DNA from: Phytophthora hibernalis
Taxonomy: Eukaryota; Oomycota; Peronosporomycetes; Peronosporales; Peronosporaceae
Assembly (NCBI GenBank): GCA_012656075.1
Contig: JAAKBF010000014.1
Location: 372,001-436,000 of the forward strand
Length of the DNA stretch: 64,000 nucleotides
Direction of reading: 5' to 3'
Shown: positions 35,402 through 47,073 of the stretch, piece after piece
Layout: each line of letters opens with the position of its first letter
How positions within the stretch are numbered: position 1 is the stretch's first letter
The notes under the pieces: generated by a model
What the model was told of the DNA's origin: nothing
The model's database searches: none
What the model saw: only the letters and a program-made list of their open reading frames with translations
Program-made: the position numbers and the translations under genes

Positions 35402-35944
35402 TTGCTATGCATTGCTCATTTGCAAACTTGCTTCTCCACAACTACTTCAGATGACGTCCTCAAGCTCCAATCAAGCACCTCCCACCACTTTCAAGGCATT
35501 TTTCGGCTGGTGCAAGTTGCACCTTCGACGACGCGGGTGGGGAGGCATGATGAGGCGGCCGCCCGTTATTTGAGGACTTGGGGCCTTATGTCAAGCAATC
35601 CGTCCTCAAATACCGGGAGGTCGATCAAGCGGCTGCTCGACGCAGTACCGCAGGCACGCATCACCAAGGCTCGTCTCACCAAAGCCGCACTGCAAGGCGA
35701 CGACGCCGGTAAGGAAGAGTGGGTCCTACCAAGTGGTATCGACCTAAGCGGCCGTCAGATCTACCAGATGCGTACTATACTAGATGACGTGCGCGTCAAC
35801 GGGAAAACCTTGTTCCTGACCGCGTGGGAGCCCACACTGGAACCCGCAACAAACCTGCCGACAGGAGAAATCAAGAAATACAGGCAGCGCAAACGGCGCA
35901 AGGTTGAAAATGCCTATATCGAGGCAGAAGCAGAGGAAAAGTAA
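35402..35944 (+). CDS. Hypothetical protein with chromo-like C-terminus
   Basis: An open frame of ~180 codons directly downstream of the MULE transposase. The N-terminal part (LQTCFSTTTSDDVLKLQSST) is unrecognised. Residues ~125-165 (QIYQMRTILDDVRVNGKTLF, then LTAWEPTLEPATNLPTGEI) have the spacing of a chromodomain: a beta strand, then Trp-Glu-Pro and a final helix. A basic KKYRQRKRRKVE follows, a possible nuclear signal. Many oomycete retroelement and transposon proteins end in such a module. It may be the final exon of the MULE gene product or a separate accessory gene. Confidence 0.35.
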   Translation: MLCIAHLQTCFSTTTSDDVLKLQSSTSHHFQGIFRLVQVAPSTTRVGRHDEAAARYLRTWGLMSSNPSSNTGRSIKRLLDAVPQARITKARLTKAALQGDDAGKEEWVLPSGIDLSGRQIYQMRTILDDVRVNGKTLFLTAWEPTLEPATNLPTGEIKKYRQRKRRKVENAYIEAEAEEK

Positions 35945-36751
35945 GGGATTCAAACGCAGGCAGCAGCAAACGCGTTATATTACGCTGATAAACATCTAAT
36001 ACAAAGCTGCATTACATATACTACATTCCAGCCCGTGCGAGTAATGCATGCATACCAAGTTAATACGCAAACCATCATCTATAGCAGTACAGGGGTAAAC
36101 CCTTCAACATGCTCCGCACAGGCTGAGGCATCAACTGAGTAGCATACACCACCAAAGCACGGGGGCGCCGCCTTGCTGCCACGCGGGGCCAGGCACGTCG
36201 CGCTGCTTGGTCGGTGTCTTGGGAGGAAGGCTGGAAAAAGAAAAGAAGAATGAGGAAAGACGTGGAATGGTCGCGGCGGGCCACGGTATGGATCATCCAT
36301 TGGATGGTCCTCGTCCTCCCGTTGGCCCGGCCGCGTCCGGCTTTCTTATCTGCGTGGCACCACTCGATTATGGGTGGTGACCGCATTTTAGCGTGTGATT
36401 ATCCTATTTTGTCTCGATTCAGATCGCGCAAAAAGCGACTTATTGCGATGGGGCGATGCGATATGTCGGTAGCCAGCTGATGGCGTTACGTGACAGCACA
36501 GGCATGCATGTACCGGACAGCACATGGCATTTACAGTGATATCACACAGCAAATACTTTGACTTGACAAATGTAAGGTGTTGACGTACCTTGCGTCGTGA
36601 TAAGCAGGGTTCGGTAGTAGTGAGCTCATTAGTAGTGTTAGTAGTGCTAATAGCACTACTACTAATAATGATAATGATAACGAAGTCAAGTGCAGCCGTT
36701 AGTAGAGATAATCAAATTAATAGTTGAAAAAGAGCGTTAGTAGTGGTATTA
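35945..36751. other. Intergenic with AGTAGT-rich stretch
   Basis: No gene recognised. At ~36615-36670 there is a low-complexity run of AGTAGTG/TTAGTAG words including the inverted repeat TAGTAGTGCT-AAT-AGCACTACTA. The AT- and TTA-rich nature of this stretch may have made it a Harbinger target: the TTA at 36749-36751 is the duplicated site of the next element. Confidence 0.5.
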
Positions 36752-36932
36752 GAGCGCTGTCCGAATAGAAAAGCGATCGATTTTTCTGCCTATTTTTCCT
36801 CTGAAGTGGCGCTAAGAAAAACAGGGTGCCATAAAAACCTCGTTAAAATGCGGTAAAAGAAATAGGCCCGACACCTCTTTCTTTTGGGTCAAGACGGATT
36901 ATTTGTCGTTGAAGAGCGAGGAGCATGCGGAA

Positions 36933-38262
36933 ATGGACGAGCTCGCAAGCATGGAAGCCGGCGAGCAGCTAGCGCCAAGCGCCGCAGATGGTGCACGGCC
37001 CATGGACGTCGACAGCGGTATGTCTACCAGCTTGGCGTAGTGCTACAGTTACTCGTTATAACTAGTGCGGATGATGTTGATAGACGAATGCAACTGTGAT
37101 TGGGCAGAGGAAGAGATTCTAGTCTTGTGCTTCCTGAACATCCTGCTGATTGTGTGTCTAGGAAAACTGGATGGAAGATCAATTCGCGGGCCCATCCAAG
37201 AAAAATCGTGGTTAGGACTGAGTTCTTCGCTACTCTGAAGGCTCTGCGCTGCAGCCCGGATTCGTTTGACGCTCTGGTCCTCTTAATAGAGCCATTGTAC
37301 TGTCGCAAGTATGGCTTTCCTGGACAAAACACACAGTACCATTTCGATTTCGGACTCGCTGCTTTGTTGACGTACTACGGCAACGGCTGTGGAATTGACG
37401 GCGACGGAATTGGAGGAGCTGCTGCACAACTAGGAATGCCAAGAACAGTTGCTGGCGTTTACATCTAGCGTCTAGAAGATCTCCTGTACGACATGATGCA
37501 AGATGTCATCTATTTTCCGGCTCCGACAGCAGTAAATGATTGGGAAGACTTGGTAGAAGGTTTTGTTCAACGTGGAAGTGACCTGATGTTGCGTGCGTGT
37601 TCGATCGTACTATCATCCAAACACGACGCCCGCGCAATCACATGGTACGCTGCTGTATGTTTCTGCAAGTTATACACTAACGTTTTGCTTTTATCTTGCA
37701 ATTAAGGGATTCTACGACAAGAATGGAAAACCTTCCTATAATTGCTTGGCTGCTGTCGACTTCCGTGGGAAATTTCGCTATTTAGAAGTGTTTTCTGGTA
37801 GCAACTCAGATCAATCCATGTGGAACCAATCCGAGGTGCTAGGGCCCCGCGCGAGATACTTGTGCCCTCCTGGAATCAACTGGTTGACCGACGCTGGATT
37901 CAAGATCTGGCCATTTCTCATGGTTCCGTTTGATGAACGACGCGGAAAACGTTTGTCTAGAAAGCAGCGTTGGTAAGTCGAATTCGGACTGCAATACCGA
38001 TACTTGCTGACTGACGTTTTCAACTTTGAACAGCTTCAATTTTCACATTTCGTCAACCCGCATACTCGTTGAGTGTATTTTCGGGAAACTTAAAGGACGC
38101 TTTAAAGTTCTGCACGACGTGACCGACCGGCATGCTCACAGTACGATCGCTCGGATGATATGTGCCGCAGCTGTACTGCACAACCTGCTCGTCGAAATTG
38201 GTGACAAAGAAGAGTTCGAGTGGAATCGCGAAAAAGGCAAGACAAGCGATGAACGCATTTGA
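36933..38262 (+). pseudogene. Harbinger DDE transposase, element 1
   Basis: Exon 1 starts at ATG 36933 (MDELASMEAGEQLAPSAA); a likely intron begins GTATGT at ~37020. The main part reads FFATLKALRCSPDSFDALVL, YGNGCGIDGDGIGGAAAQLG and then the catalytic segments: first Asp in FDRTIIQTRRP (~37600; FDGT expected), a 60-70-nt intron ending at ~37705, DKNGKPSYNCLAAVDFRGKF, second Asp in GINWLTDAGFKIWPF, a short intron GTAAGT...ACAG at 37973-38033, and the third acidic residue in STRILVECIFGKLKGRF. A TAG in VYI*RLEDLLYDMM (37466) and one or two shifts break it. The G-to-R change next to the first Asp may also weaken it. Type set as pseudogene because of the stop. Confidence 0.8.
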
Positions 38263-38482
38263 TCGCCTTTGGGAACGAACGCAAGATGAGATAACTTGAG
38301 AGAGGCGAAGCGGAACGCCTACATGGAACGATTTTACCGCTACGATAACGAATAAAACTTGAAGGGGTCCTGTAGTCATGAATGGCTACACCCCAGCCAC
38401 TTGGCATTGCATTCCACAAGAGGTTGAAACCGCATATCTGCTCTTTCATCTTTGCAAATATTTCAATAGCGGATGCTGACAT

Positions 38483-39793
38483 CTACTGAAGATTCTCCAT
38501 GCTCTGACGCAGCGACTGGCCAGCATCGCGCTGCATCTCAATAAATGCAGCCTGGCTTGCATTTGCCGTCTCAATTGTCGATGTCAACTTAGCGACTAGT
38601 TGATTCATGTCTCCTCCTGATCGGGTTCCTAAACCCGGAGCCTGTCGAACCGTTAAAATACGCTCGATCGAACCAAAACCAGCTTGAAGCGAGTCGGCTA
38701 TCTCATCAACTGGTCGATTCAAAGACATTCTTCCTGTACGTGACTGAGCTTTGGCGTTGGACTTGGCTTCGGAGCGCGCCTGGCTTGACGTATCTGAGCA
38801 TTCATCGTCAGAGCCAGCACGACTCTCGTCAACGCTATCATCATCTTTGCCATCGTCGACTTCAGTTAATTCACGCGATGTACCAGACTCGATAATTGGC
38901 TCTCCCGTGCATCCAGGTTTTCCCGAGAAGATTTCACACAGCAACGACCACAAGGCGCTAAGCTCTTGGCCAAGAGCAGAACGATACTTTGGATCCACAT
39001 CCATGGGATGACATGTCAAATTTTCGTAAATGTTTTCTTCATAGTCCTCCGAAGAACGTAAAAGAAATTGCGTGGCATCTCCGCGTATCGGCGGTCTTCT
39101 TCTTCGTCTTCCGACCCTGAAGAAGCGTCGAGCCCTTGGTTTCCAGTTGCGACTAGACGGGTACGCTTCGCTCGATACCCGGTGCGAACAGCGTTCAGCT
39201 TGTTCTTGAACTGATCGACACTCACCTCGCGAGGTGTCTCTCCTTCACCCCAAGCTTTCTCAATCAACGCTCGCTCCAAGAACGTATGGACTGTGGCCTC
39301 CCACTTTGCACACGTAAGTTTCGTGTCCGCCGTTGTGACTGCAAACTTCTTCAAGATGCGCGGGTTCTTAAAGCGAGTCTCGAGCGCTAGTGCCGTCAAT
39401 GCAATTGTCCAGCGCATCGGTGGTAGGGAGCTCTTCGTCCTCTTGGATGGCTTGGAACGGGCGTTCTTCTTTGATGGGGTCTTCTTTTGGGGGCAGCCTT
39501 CTTTGCTTTCTGGTTGGGTGCAGCCTTCTTCCTGGGAACAGCCTTCTTTTGGAAGTCTTCGCCCTTGCTTGAGTAATGGAGGCTCTAGTCTTCTTTGCTG
39601 GCGGAGCCGGAGCGTCCGTGCTCGACGATGACTCCGAATCTGCTGCGCTCTCTCCACTTTCAGCGTGTCTGATGCCGGAGTCTTGAGACCACAAGCCTAG
39701 ATATGATTCCTCTCCACGGATCGTCACTCGGTCTTGTGTAGCTGGAGAGGCGTCTGCACTTGAAGCTGGGCTGCTGCGCTTTTGCCTGGACAT
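38483..39793 (-). pseudogene. Harbinger Myb/SANT-like DNA-binding protein, element 1
   Basis: Starts at ATG 39793 (MSRQKRSSPASSADAS), with an acidic/Ser-rich and then Lys/Pro-rich N-terminus. The Myb/SANT-like domain lies at ~39420-39180 (RFKNPRILKKFAVTTADTKL ... KAWGEGETPREVSVDQFKNK). After it come an acidic linker, a conserved oomycete Harbinger segment (CHPMDVDPKYRSALGQELSA) and a C-terminal helix (IETANASQAAFIEMQRDAG). In this superfamily the Myb-like protein brings the transposase to the DNA ends. The three parts lie in three frames (39793-39600, 39657-39016, 39019-38483), which could be two single-base errors or real damage. Confidence 0.65.
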
Positions 39794-39998
39794 GGCAACG
39801 TGTTCGTCTTGGAGTGTCCGCGTCGACGGTGTTGCGCGCGTGCGGAATGGAAGTGCAAGGGAAACAACCTACCAAATTCAATATGAACTGAGATAGGTTT
39901 AAGACGGCACATCCCGGCGATTTATTGACCTTGTTTTTCTTTCGCAGAAAAATGGCAGACGCAAAAACGATCGATTTTCTATTCGGATAGCGCTCTTA

Positions 39999-41518
39999 GT
40001 ACTTCTATCCTGATACTCATTGAACGATTTTCAAAGGCCGCGCATGGTGGGTGATTTGATGCCTTCTCCCGCTTTCATTTCTATTATCCCTCGCTTGCCT
40101 TCGTACGCGAATCAATCCATGAGCTGTACCAAGAGTGCTTGTTCCTGAGAGGACGTGCATCTCCGTGCAGCGTTTACAAGAGTCCAATGCACCACTTATG
40201 CAGTAACGAGCTGTGCACCTGAACGGACGTGGATCTCTCGGAAAGGTAAAATTGTACATGTAGTGTTTTTCTGCTGTACCTCCTTCACGTTAAAATTAAG
40301 ACGACAAACACGTGGTGGAGCGGGATCTCACAATTTGCGTTCTGGAGGGCTCGATCTACACACAAAGCGCACTTCACACACTGTACGTCGCGTGCGGTGC
40401 GCTGAATTCCCGGGTCTTGAATAACGTGATTTCGTTGGACGGGTGTTCCAGCGTTTGATGCTAAAGTCGTCTGCGGGGTGACGTCTGCGTGGAAACCTTC
40501 ACGCGAACGTCGAGTCTGGTAAGTCGAAGCGTCTCTATAATAGACGTGACTTCTTTTCCGTAGAGGGTTGTTTTGCTTTGCCTTGGCTGTCGGGGTCGAC
40601 GAGTTGCTATTCCTTGGTTGTCGTTGCCGACGAGTCGCTATTCCTGCCCTTGCGGGACTTTGTTGCTATACCTGCCCTCGCGGGACTTGAGTTTAACGTG
40701 CCTTCCCGTCAGACACCGGTTGGGGGGTTGAGACCACGGCGAGTCTCCCTCCATCTACTGAAAAACGTATAACACTTCACAGAAGCAGACGACGGAAACA
40801 CTTAGTGTCCAAAGAAGGTTGATTTGCCTTGAGCTTTGGTTGCTAATTCGTGACTGACCTACAATCTTCCTACGCTTCGTGCTGACTACACCCACTTCAT
40901 GCAATCTTCGACTCACCTTTTATCCACACATCATCGGATGAACGGCTGCCTTCCTTGCGTGCTTGTCCAACGCCACAATCTTGTTTACGCTCCCCGTGAT
41001 GCGTTTGTTGAAGTTAGACGTTAAGTACGAACGTCGATCGTCGACCATCACGCTTCAGCAGTATCTTGGTATTCCGGATAAGTACGAATCCACTCGTGGG
41101 TACATGCCCTGAAGGTATCCCGATGGTTACCTATTCTCGACGTCGCATTCCCTCCATCTTTTCCAACGCACTACACCAGAGCCGCCCCCATCTGCGTGAA
41201 GCGTACTCTCCAGGTAAGCTTCGTCGCTGATGTCTGATTCTCCATCCATCGTCGCCTCCTTCCTTCCATCACCGCATGCGCTACTAACGCTAGGATGCCT
41301 GTTCGTGCTTCATCTTCGTTCTGACAGCCCGTCGCGCACACCTCCATGTCCACCTCGGAGACCCCTTCGTCGCTCTCTTCATGTTCGGCACTGACTTTAA
41401 CCTCGCCACCGACTTCGTCGACCGCGGCGACATCACCTGACACTTCGTCTGCTAGTGCCGTAGCTGCTGCAACGTCCGCCCCAGGGACTTCGCAGGAGTT
41501 GACGTCGTACTGTCGGGA
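39999..41518. other. Possible leader/LTR region upstream of Gypsy gag
   Basis: No gene recognised. The region precedes the plus-strand gag and probably includes its 5' leader or an old LTR; I could not define LTR ends because no second copy is in the window. It contains a small degenerate tandem repeat at 40603-40688. Confidence 0.4.
40603..40688. repeat. Degenerate ~27-bp tandem repeat
   Basis: The unit GTCGCTATTCCTGCCCTTGC plus GGGACTT at 40634-40660 is repeated with three changes at 40662-40688, and a partial third copy (GTTGCTATTCC) lies at 40603-40613. Each full unit contains a CCTGCCC...GGG mini-hairpin. Confidence 0.75.
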
Positions 41519-44126
41519 GTGCGCGGCTGGTCGACGACCCGCTTCAGCTCTGCCTCGTGTATTTCCTGCTGGGAATGCACCCTCGACCCCGTTATGCGGA
41601 GCACTGTGCTGGAGCAGTTGACCGCCGAGAATTACTCACGCGTTGTTGCCAATTCCGACATGAAGGGTCGAGTGAACGGTCTACTGAATCATGCAGCCGG
41701 ACATCACGCGGAGCTGGCAAGTCTACGAGCAGAGTGGATCGATCAGCGAGACCAGATTCAACAGGCGACCACCATGGCCACTTCCCAAGAGCAGTCAATA
41801 GTGCAGCTGGCACGTGAGCGGGACGCACTTTGTCACGATATTGTCCAAGTTCGAGCGTCTTTGCAGTCCGTCGGGCAGCAGCTAGCCAGCGCCCAGTCCG
41901 CAAGTGATGTTGCGTACCAGGATGTTGCTCCAGAATTGCAGGCAACACAGGACCGAATTCGGGATCTACGGGCCGAACTTCGTACCGCTCAACGGGTCTC
42001 CATTTCTTCGGCGCCGCCTGGACATTTCTCATTGCCATCGTCGACTACCGAATCTATTCTTTCACAACCTACGACGTCACTCGTTTCACTCACAGCTCTT
42101 CAGCATGAGCTAGTTCGGTCTCAGGAAAGTGAACCCCACGCTCGAGAAGCTGCCCATTCCGCCTCGATGCGTCGAGAGCAAGCTGAGAAGAGTCTCCAAG
42201 CTGCCGATAAGAGGTCCAACCTCTTCGTGGCACCGTCTCGATGGCCACGATCCGTGGCGACGCGTACAAAGATTCGTTTGATCAGAACGTCGAGCAACGG
42301 ACGAAGGGTAACGCGGAATCGTCCCAAGATCGAATCACTCGGTACGTATCGGGGTTCAAGTTCAATCGAACTCCGCGATCTTTTAATGTTTGTTCTGCAT
42401 CCAGCCCTGCAAATTACAGAATTGGAGACCCGAGTCGCAGACTTGCGTCAAATTCCGAGCAGTACGGCGAGGAACAAGCGACTCTGTCCTCGAGGGCCGA
42501 CGATGCTGAAGAACGAGCAACCCGACTGGAGGCTTCGTTGGCATCGATGACCACCTTCCGTGATGATGAAATTACCCGTCGTGTGCGGGTTGAGAGAGAG
42601 AGCTGCTGCGCGGACTGCTATCGCCGAATTGAATCGGGAGAAGAACACCTTGACTCAAGAACGCGACAACTTCGAGCAACAGCTGCGCCAAGCACTCACA
42701 GATCGGGAGCTTGCATGTTCGACGCTCGAGCTGGTGCGAGGTGCGGTCTTCCCACCATCGACTTCTACGTCCATTCCCGTTATTCCGTCCATGGGTGGGT
42801 CATCAGTGTTTCCCCCATTTCCGCCTGGTTCGCCGCCTCGCCCCCGCAAAGCCCTGCGAATGCACGCGCCCCTGCAAGGTTCTGATGCGGCTGCCCCAGA
42901 GGGTCCAACACACGCAGATACCCCAAACGCATCGACGCAGCCTAGCGCAGTGGTCTCTTCTACGGGAAAAGGAAGATCCCGTTCGTCGACAGCCAAACCC
43001 CGAGCCACAGTTTCACCACCGGGTCGACAGTCGAAGACGCCCAAGAAAATCTCCAGCGTCCCGCCCAAGAAGACTACGTCTCGGCTTCCAAAAGATATCC
43101 CTGGTGTTACAAGTCCATATCCGGATCCTCCACCGTCGACACTCGATTCATCTACTCCCGCATCGACCTATTCGTCCCAACCGGCATCGTCGCGTCAAGC
43201 TTCAGCTCCAGGTGGCGATAGCGGTGACGAGGGCACATCATCGAGTGATTCTGACGGCGATTCAGAGGACAATTCCACGTCTCCCAACAACCACGACGCC
43301 GACGATGAAGAAGATGATGGAGTCCGTCCGGCCATGAATGCGATTCAGCCCTTCTTTCGCCCCGTCCTACCTCCTACCAGAGCTTTGGCTTCTTGGGGCA
43401 GCACGGATGTTCGTCCTTGGGATGCAGATGCCTTGCGCGCACTGCGATTCGCGACGGTCACGGTCGACGAGATTCGTGTGATATTTCCACCTCCACTTGC
43501 CTCAGGTTGGATTCATCCCACCAAACGACGTAAGGGTACGCCTAGGCCGATACACAACGGGGCCCTGTTGACGGATGTCCAGATCCAAAAATGTACTCCA
43601 AGAAACCCTGGTTGAAGCTGCGGAAACTGCCGCCCTCGCTGACTTTCGCCGTTGGGGATGTCCATTTCGCAACGTTGATCAGGGTTTATAACGTCCACCT
43701 GAAGAAGCGGTGTCAAGTGTACTGGGAGGGTACTCATACGTTCCCCGTGGGGAGAAGCCTTCTGAGTACCTGCAGGATCTCTTGAGTGTATTGTCGGATC
43801 GTCGCTCGCGTGCCAAGGTCAACTTCGAGCAGACCGTGTTGCCTGAGGTGGTTCGTCTAATGCGTCATGGGCGTTGTGACATCGACATCCTGCTGGGCAC
43901 CATCTTCATGACGTTCCCGCCATCCCGTAACTGCACGAAATGGTTTCCAGTTGGCGACGTTACCACGCTCGACGACGGATCGGAGGACCCGAAGTGTTTG
44001 TTGCGGTCGATGCATGCGATCGACAAAGCAGAGCCTTGGCGAATTTTCTTTCACCGCGCGCGAGCCGACCATCCTGCCCAACATATTGCACGTCTTCGAA
44101 ACAAGTTCATCCAAGCGGCCGAGTAG
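41519..44126 (+). pseudogene. Ty3/Gypsy gag-like polyprotein
   Basis: A plus-strand frame set (41519-42550, 42560-43615, 43710-44126). The N-terminal half is a long coiled coil (LASLRAEWIDQRDQIQQA; AELNREKNTLTQERDNFEQQ). The middle is Ser/Pro/Thr-rich and then acidic (EGTSSSDSDGDSEDNSTS). The C-terminal domain, ASWGSTDVRPWDADALRALR and IFPPPLASGWIHPTKRRKG, is a segment I recognise from gag proteins of oomycete Gypsy elements. The third frame continues the same domain (YWEGTHTFPV is expected; VYWEGTHTF occurs near 43717), ending at TAG 44124-44126. No CCHC knuckle is seen. It faces the minus-strand pol, 278 bp away, so it is not the gag of that pol copy in its present arrangement. Confidence 0.65.
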
Positions 44127-44404
44127 CGTTGCAGCTTCGTAGTCGTTTCTTCATTCGTAATTTCTATTCACTCCATTTTGCCTTCTTCTGGAATGTTTTC
44201 AGGTGCTCGACCTTGGTCACCTTCACATATACATATGCACTCCCCTTCCTCCTTCGATATACCAACGGCCTTCCCGTTGGGTTTTCTTCCATTGTTGATG
44301 ACAGGGCCTGTTCCTGTATTACTCCTCCTCCTGTTATCACAGCCATCCTGCGATACATTCTACCTTCAATCCTGGTGAGATCCTGTCTCCCACCATTCCC
44401 TTGC

Positions 44405-46063
44405 CTACTCGGCACTCGTCGGTTCGCTCGATTGCATCGCTTCGAACCGATGTTCACCCGTCCTGCGTCGAGCAAAATCGTAGAGTAGCCCTCCGCAGTT
44501 CAAGTCAGCTTCGTCGACCCACGTGGTCTCTTCATATCCTTTCCAGCGTACCAAGTACTCGCGTAGCGCTCGTCCATATCGGGTTCGACGTCCAGTTCGT
44601 ACATCGAGAATAGCCTCGACCTCAAACACCTCTTCTCCTAGCGTTTCTGATATCCAACTGTCCTCGGGCAGCATTTCTTCATCGAAGTCAAGACGATCTT
44701 CCTGCGGCACCCGCAGATCTATTGTCGGGCGCGTCGGATATTGTCGCACTGGTTTCAGCTGCGAGATATGTACCACAGGGTACAGTTGGTACGGTGTACC
44801 AGCGATTTCCAACTTTACTGCGTAACTACTCACCATCCCTTGCACTCTGACAGGTCCGTGCCACTGGTGGGCGAGCTTCTTCGTGTATCCCGGCTTCACT
44901 CGATCCAGGAATAACCAGACCTGCGCGCCCTCGTCGATGGTGGTTTCGGTCACCGTTTCGTTGTGAGTCTCCGCCCTTTCAGCTATGTCCTCTCGTAATA
45001 GGTCCGCCGCCTGCGCGTGCATGCATAAATTGTTTCTGGATGTGGAAGCGCCACCGGCGCGGCTGTGAGTCTTGGCGTCGCGTGTTGCCCACTGAGAGTG
45101 AGGCTTCGATCGTCGAGCGGGGTCCCAGCTGTGGACTAAGAAGAATGGGGTCTCTTTTCTCACTCGATCATACACCGTGTTCAACGAGTAGGTGAGTCTC
45201 TCCGCGTATTCATTCCAGTTTCGCTGGTGTTCGTCTTCAACGTACATCTTGATGGATCGAGTAATCGTTTGTACCATACGCTCTGCTGACCCGTTTGCTT
45301 GTGGTCGGTAGGCAAGCGTAGCCCTCTGTCGTTGACCCATGAGCTGATTAAACGCTCGGAAGAAGTCCGACGTAAATCCGGGCTCTCGGTCGTGACGTAT
45401 GGCCTCGCTCGCTCCGAACCGTCGAAAGACGCATTCCTCGTAGGACTCCGCCATGGTTTGCGCGGTTCTCGACGAATTGGCTTTTGCAACGACGAATCCA
45501 GTGAACAAGTTCACCCAGACCAGAAGTTCGGTATTACCCTTGAACGACGGTGGCAACGACGGTATGTGGTCCATAGCAATGACTTGAAATGGGTACGTCG
45601 GAATGATATTCCCAGCTGATTCGCCCCTGATAGTGGGTCGACCCTTTCCGGTCTCGCAATCGGTACACTCTCCGACATAACGTTGAACGCTTTTGTACAG
45701 TCCTGGCCAGTGGAAATGTTGGCGTATTCGATGATAAGTACGTCCGATTCCTTGATGTTCACCTTCGAGGCTGGCGTGATATTGATGCAGTACGTCGTTT
45801 CTCAGAGCTTCCGGGACAACGAGCTTCATTACTGCATTTCGATCTTCGGTGGACTCATCTCCTTTGGCGTGGTAGAAAAGCAGATTGTTCTCGTCTTCAT
45901 CATACTGATGCGCCAGCTTACTGCAGTTACTTGCGTCTCGCGACGTCATTCCTGTTACATCGCCCCTGACAAATTGCTTCAAATTATAGATCCACAGCTC
46001 TTTGTCTTGGGCCTTTCGGATACGGTCCATGCGGATACGTTTTACAACACTTTCGTCGAGCAC
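44405..46063 (-). CDS. Ty3/Gypsy integrase with chromodomain (intact 552 codons)
   Basis: The frame is open from 46063 to TGA/TAG at 44405. It contains the HHCC zinc finger (HQYHASLEGEHQGIG ... YVGECTDCETGKG), the catalytic core with Asp in VIAMDHIPSLP, Asp in IRHDREPGFTSDF and Glu in PQANGSAERMVQ (the canonical D,D-35-E), a GPY/F-like segment (LAHQWHGPVRVQGMV) and a C-terminal chromodomain (VFEVEAILDVRTG ... EYLVRWKGYEETTW). Integrases of this chromovirus-like type target chromatin marks. The intact frame in otherwise broken surroundings suggests a fairly recent copy. It is continuous upstream with the RNase H region. Confidence 0.9.
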   Translation of the reverse strand: MLDESVVKRIRMDRIRKAQDKELWIYNLKQFVRGDVTGMTSRDASNCSKLAHQYDEDENNLLFYHAKGDESTEDRNAVMKLVVPEALRNDVLHQYHASLEGEHQGIGRTYHRIRQHFHWPGLYKSVQRYVGECTDCETGKGRPTIRGESAGNIIPTYPFQVIAMDHIPSLPPSFKGNTELLVWVNLFTGFVVAKANSSRTAQTMAESYEECVFRRFGASEAIRHDREPGFTSDFFRAFNQLMGQRQRATLAYRPQANGSAERMVQTITRSIKMYVEDEHQRNWNEYAERLTYSLNTVYDRVRKETPFFLVHSWDPARRSKPHSQWATRDAKTHSRAGGASTSRNNLCMHAQAADLLREDIAERAETHNETVTETTIDEGAQVWLFLDRVKPGYTKKLAHQWHGPVRVQGMVSSYAVKLEIAGTPYQLYPVVHISQLKPVRQYPTRPTIDLRVPQEDRLDFDEEMLPEDSWISETLGEEVFEVEAILDVRTGRRTRYGRALREYLVRWKGYEETTWVDEADLNCGGLLYDFARRRTGEHRFEAMQSSEPTSAE

Positions 46064-46120
46064 TTCCGGCGTCGATGTATCCCGTCGATCTTCGCCGGGT
46101 GGGTTCTCTTCACTATCCGG

Positions 46121-47073
46121 CTAAGTAATTTCGCGTCGGGCTCCCGACCTAGTCGTCACTTGCATGATCGGCGGTAATTCGCCGCCTGCACTTTCGTCGA
46201 ACATCGGATCAATGATCTGTCCAAGTCGATTCAACGTGGTCAGGTCAGCTAGCGTCTGTTCCTCGGAGATCGGTATCCCCGCATGACGTTGTAGTGCTTG
46301 TCCGGCTATCAAATCCGCGCTTGCATTCCAGTCTCGAGGGACGTGACACAGATCTGCCTTCGGGAGCGTCTTCAGCTTATCCCAGCATTTCTTCCGAAGG
46401 AGCTGTAATCCTAACGCCTTGCAGTCCATCTCGTCGCGCAGTTGACGAATCGCGAGGTTCGATTCGCCGCATACGATTATACATCGCACGTCGAGTCCTT
46501 CCAAGAGATCCAGCGCCAGCAGCAGTCCTCGATATTCCGCTTCGTTGACTGTTAAGTCTACGTCGTATCCCGATACGGCCTTCTCGATCTTCCAACCTAG
46601 CAATTTCCAGACAATGGCACCGAATGCGCCCCTTCACGTTTCGCCTTCGCGGACCCGTCGAAGCTGATCACATGCACCTCTTCTCCAACACTTACAATTG
46701 GTCGAGGGATCGACATCGCTTTCTTGGGTAGACGTCGAGGCGCGATTGCTTCCAAAGCTGCGTCAATAGAAGCTCGCGGGATTATGCAAGCTGCTAACAC
46801 GCCCAGGATCTCTTCTTCCCCACGAGTCGATCGATCGATTTGGAGGTCCCATGGCGATAATAGAGCGGCCCACTGAGACAGGCGTCCCTGCGGGTTATTC
46901 TTTCGGTAAACCCAGGCCAACGTCGTATATCGAGTCAGCACTCGAATCTTACGTCCTGCTAGCATCGTGAAACACCTAGTCAGTGCTCTCAGCAGCGCCA
47001 GGGCTTCTTTCTCAACGAGGTCATACTTGAGTTCATTCGGCTTCAATGTGCGACTGGTAAATTTCACTGGCAT
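46121..47073 (-). pseudogene. Ty3/Gypsy RNase H region
   Basis: Two overlapping frames. 47073-46597 reads VKFTSRTLKPNELKYDLVEK and EALALLRALTRCFTML, the Gypsy RNase H start, then VHVISFDGSAKAKREG. 46603-46121 reads LTVNEAEYRGLLLALDLLEG, VCGESNLAIRQLRDEMDCKA and HVPRDWNASADLIA, a second, RNase HI-like module of the kind fused in oomycete Gypsy elements. One shift near 46600 separates them. Pol continues downstream into the integrase. Confidence 0.8.

Larger units (their letters stand above)
36752..39995. mobile_element. Complete PIF/Harbinger element 1 (3244 bp)
   Basis: The left end GAGCGCTGTCCGAATAGA and the right end, reverse-complemented, GAGCGCTATCCGAATAGA begin imperfect terminal inverted repeats of ~40 bp. 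Both sides are flanked by TTA (36749-36751 and 39996-39998), the 3-bp target duplication of this superfamily. Inside are two convergent ORFs, a DDE transposase (+) and a Myb/SANT-like protein (-), the normal two-gene set. Confidence 0.92.
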
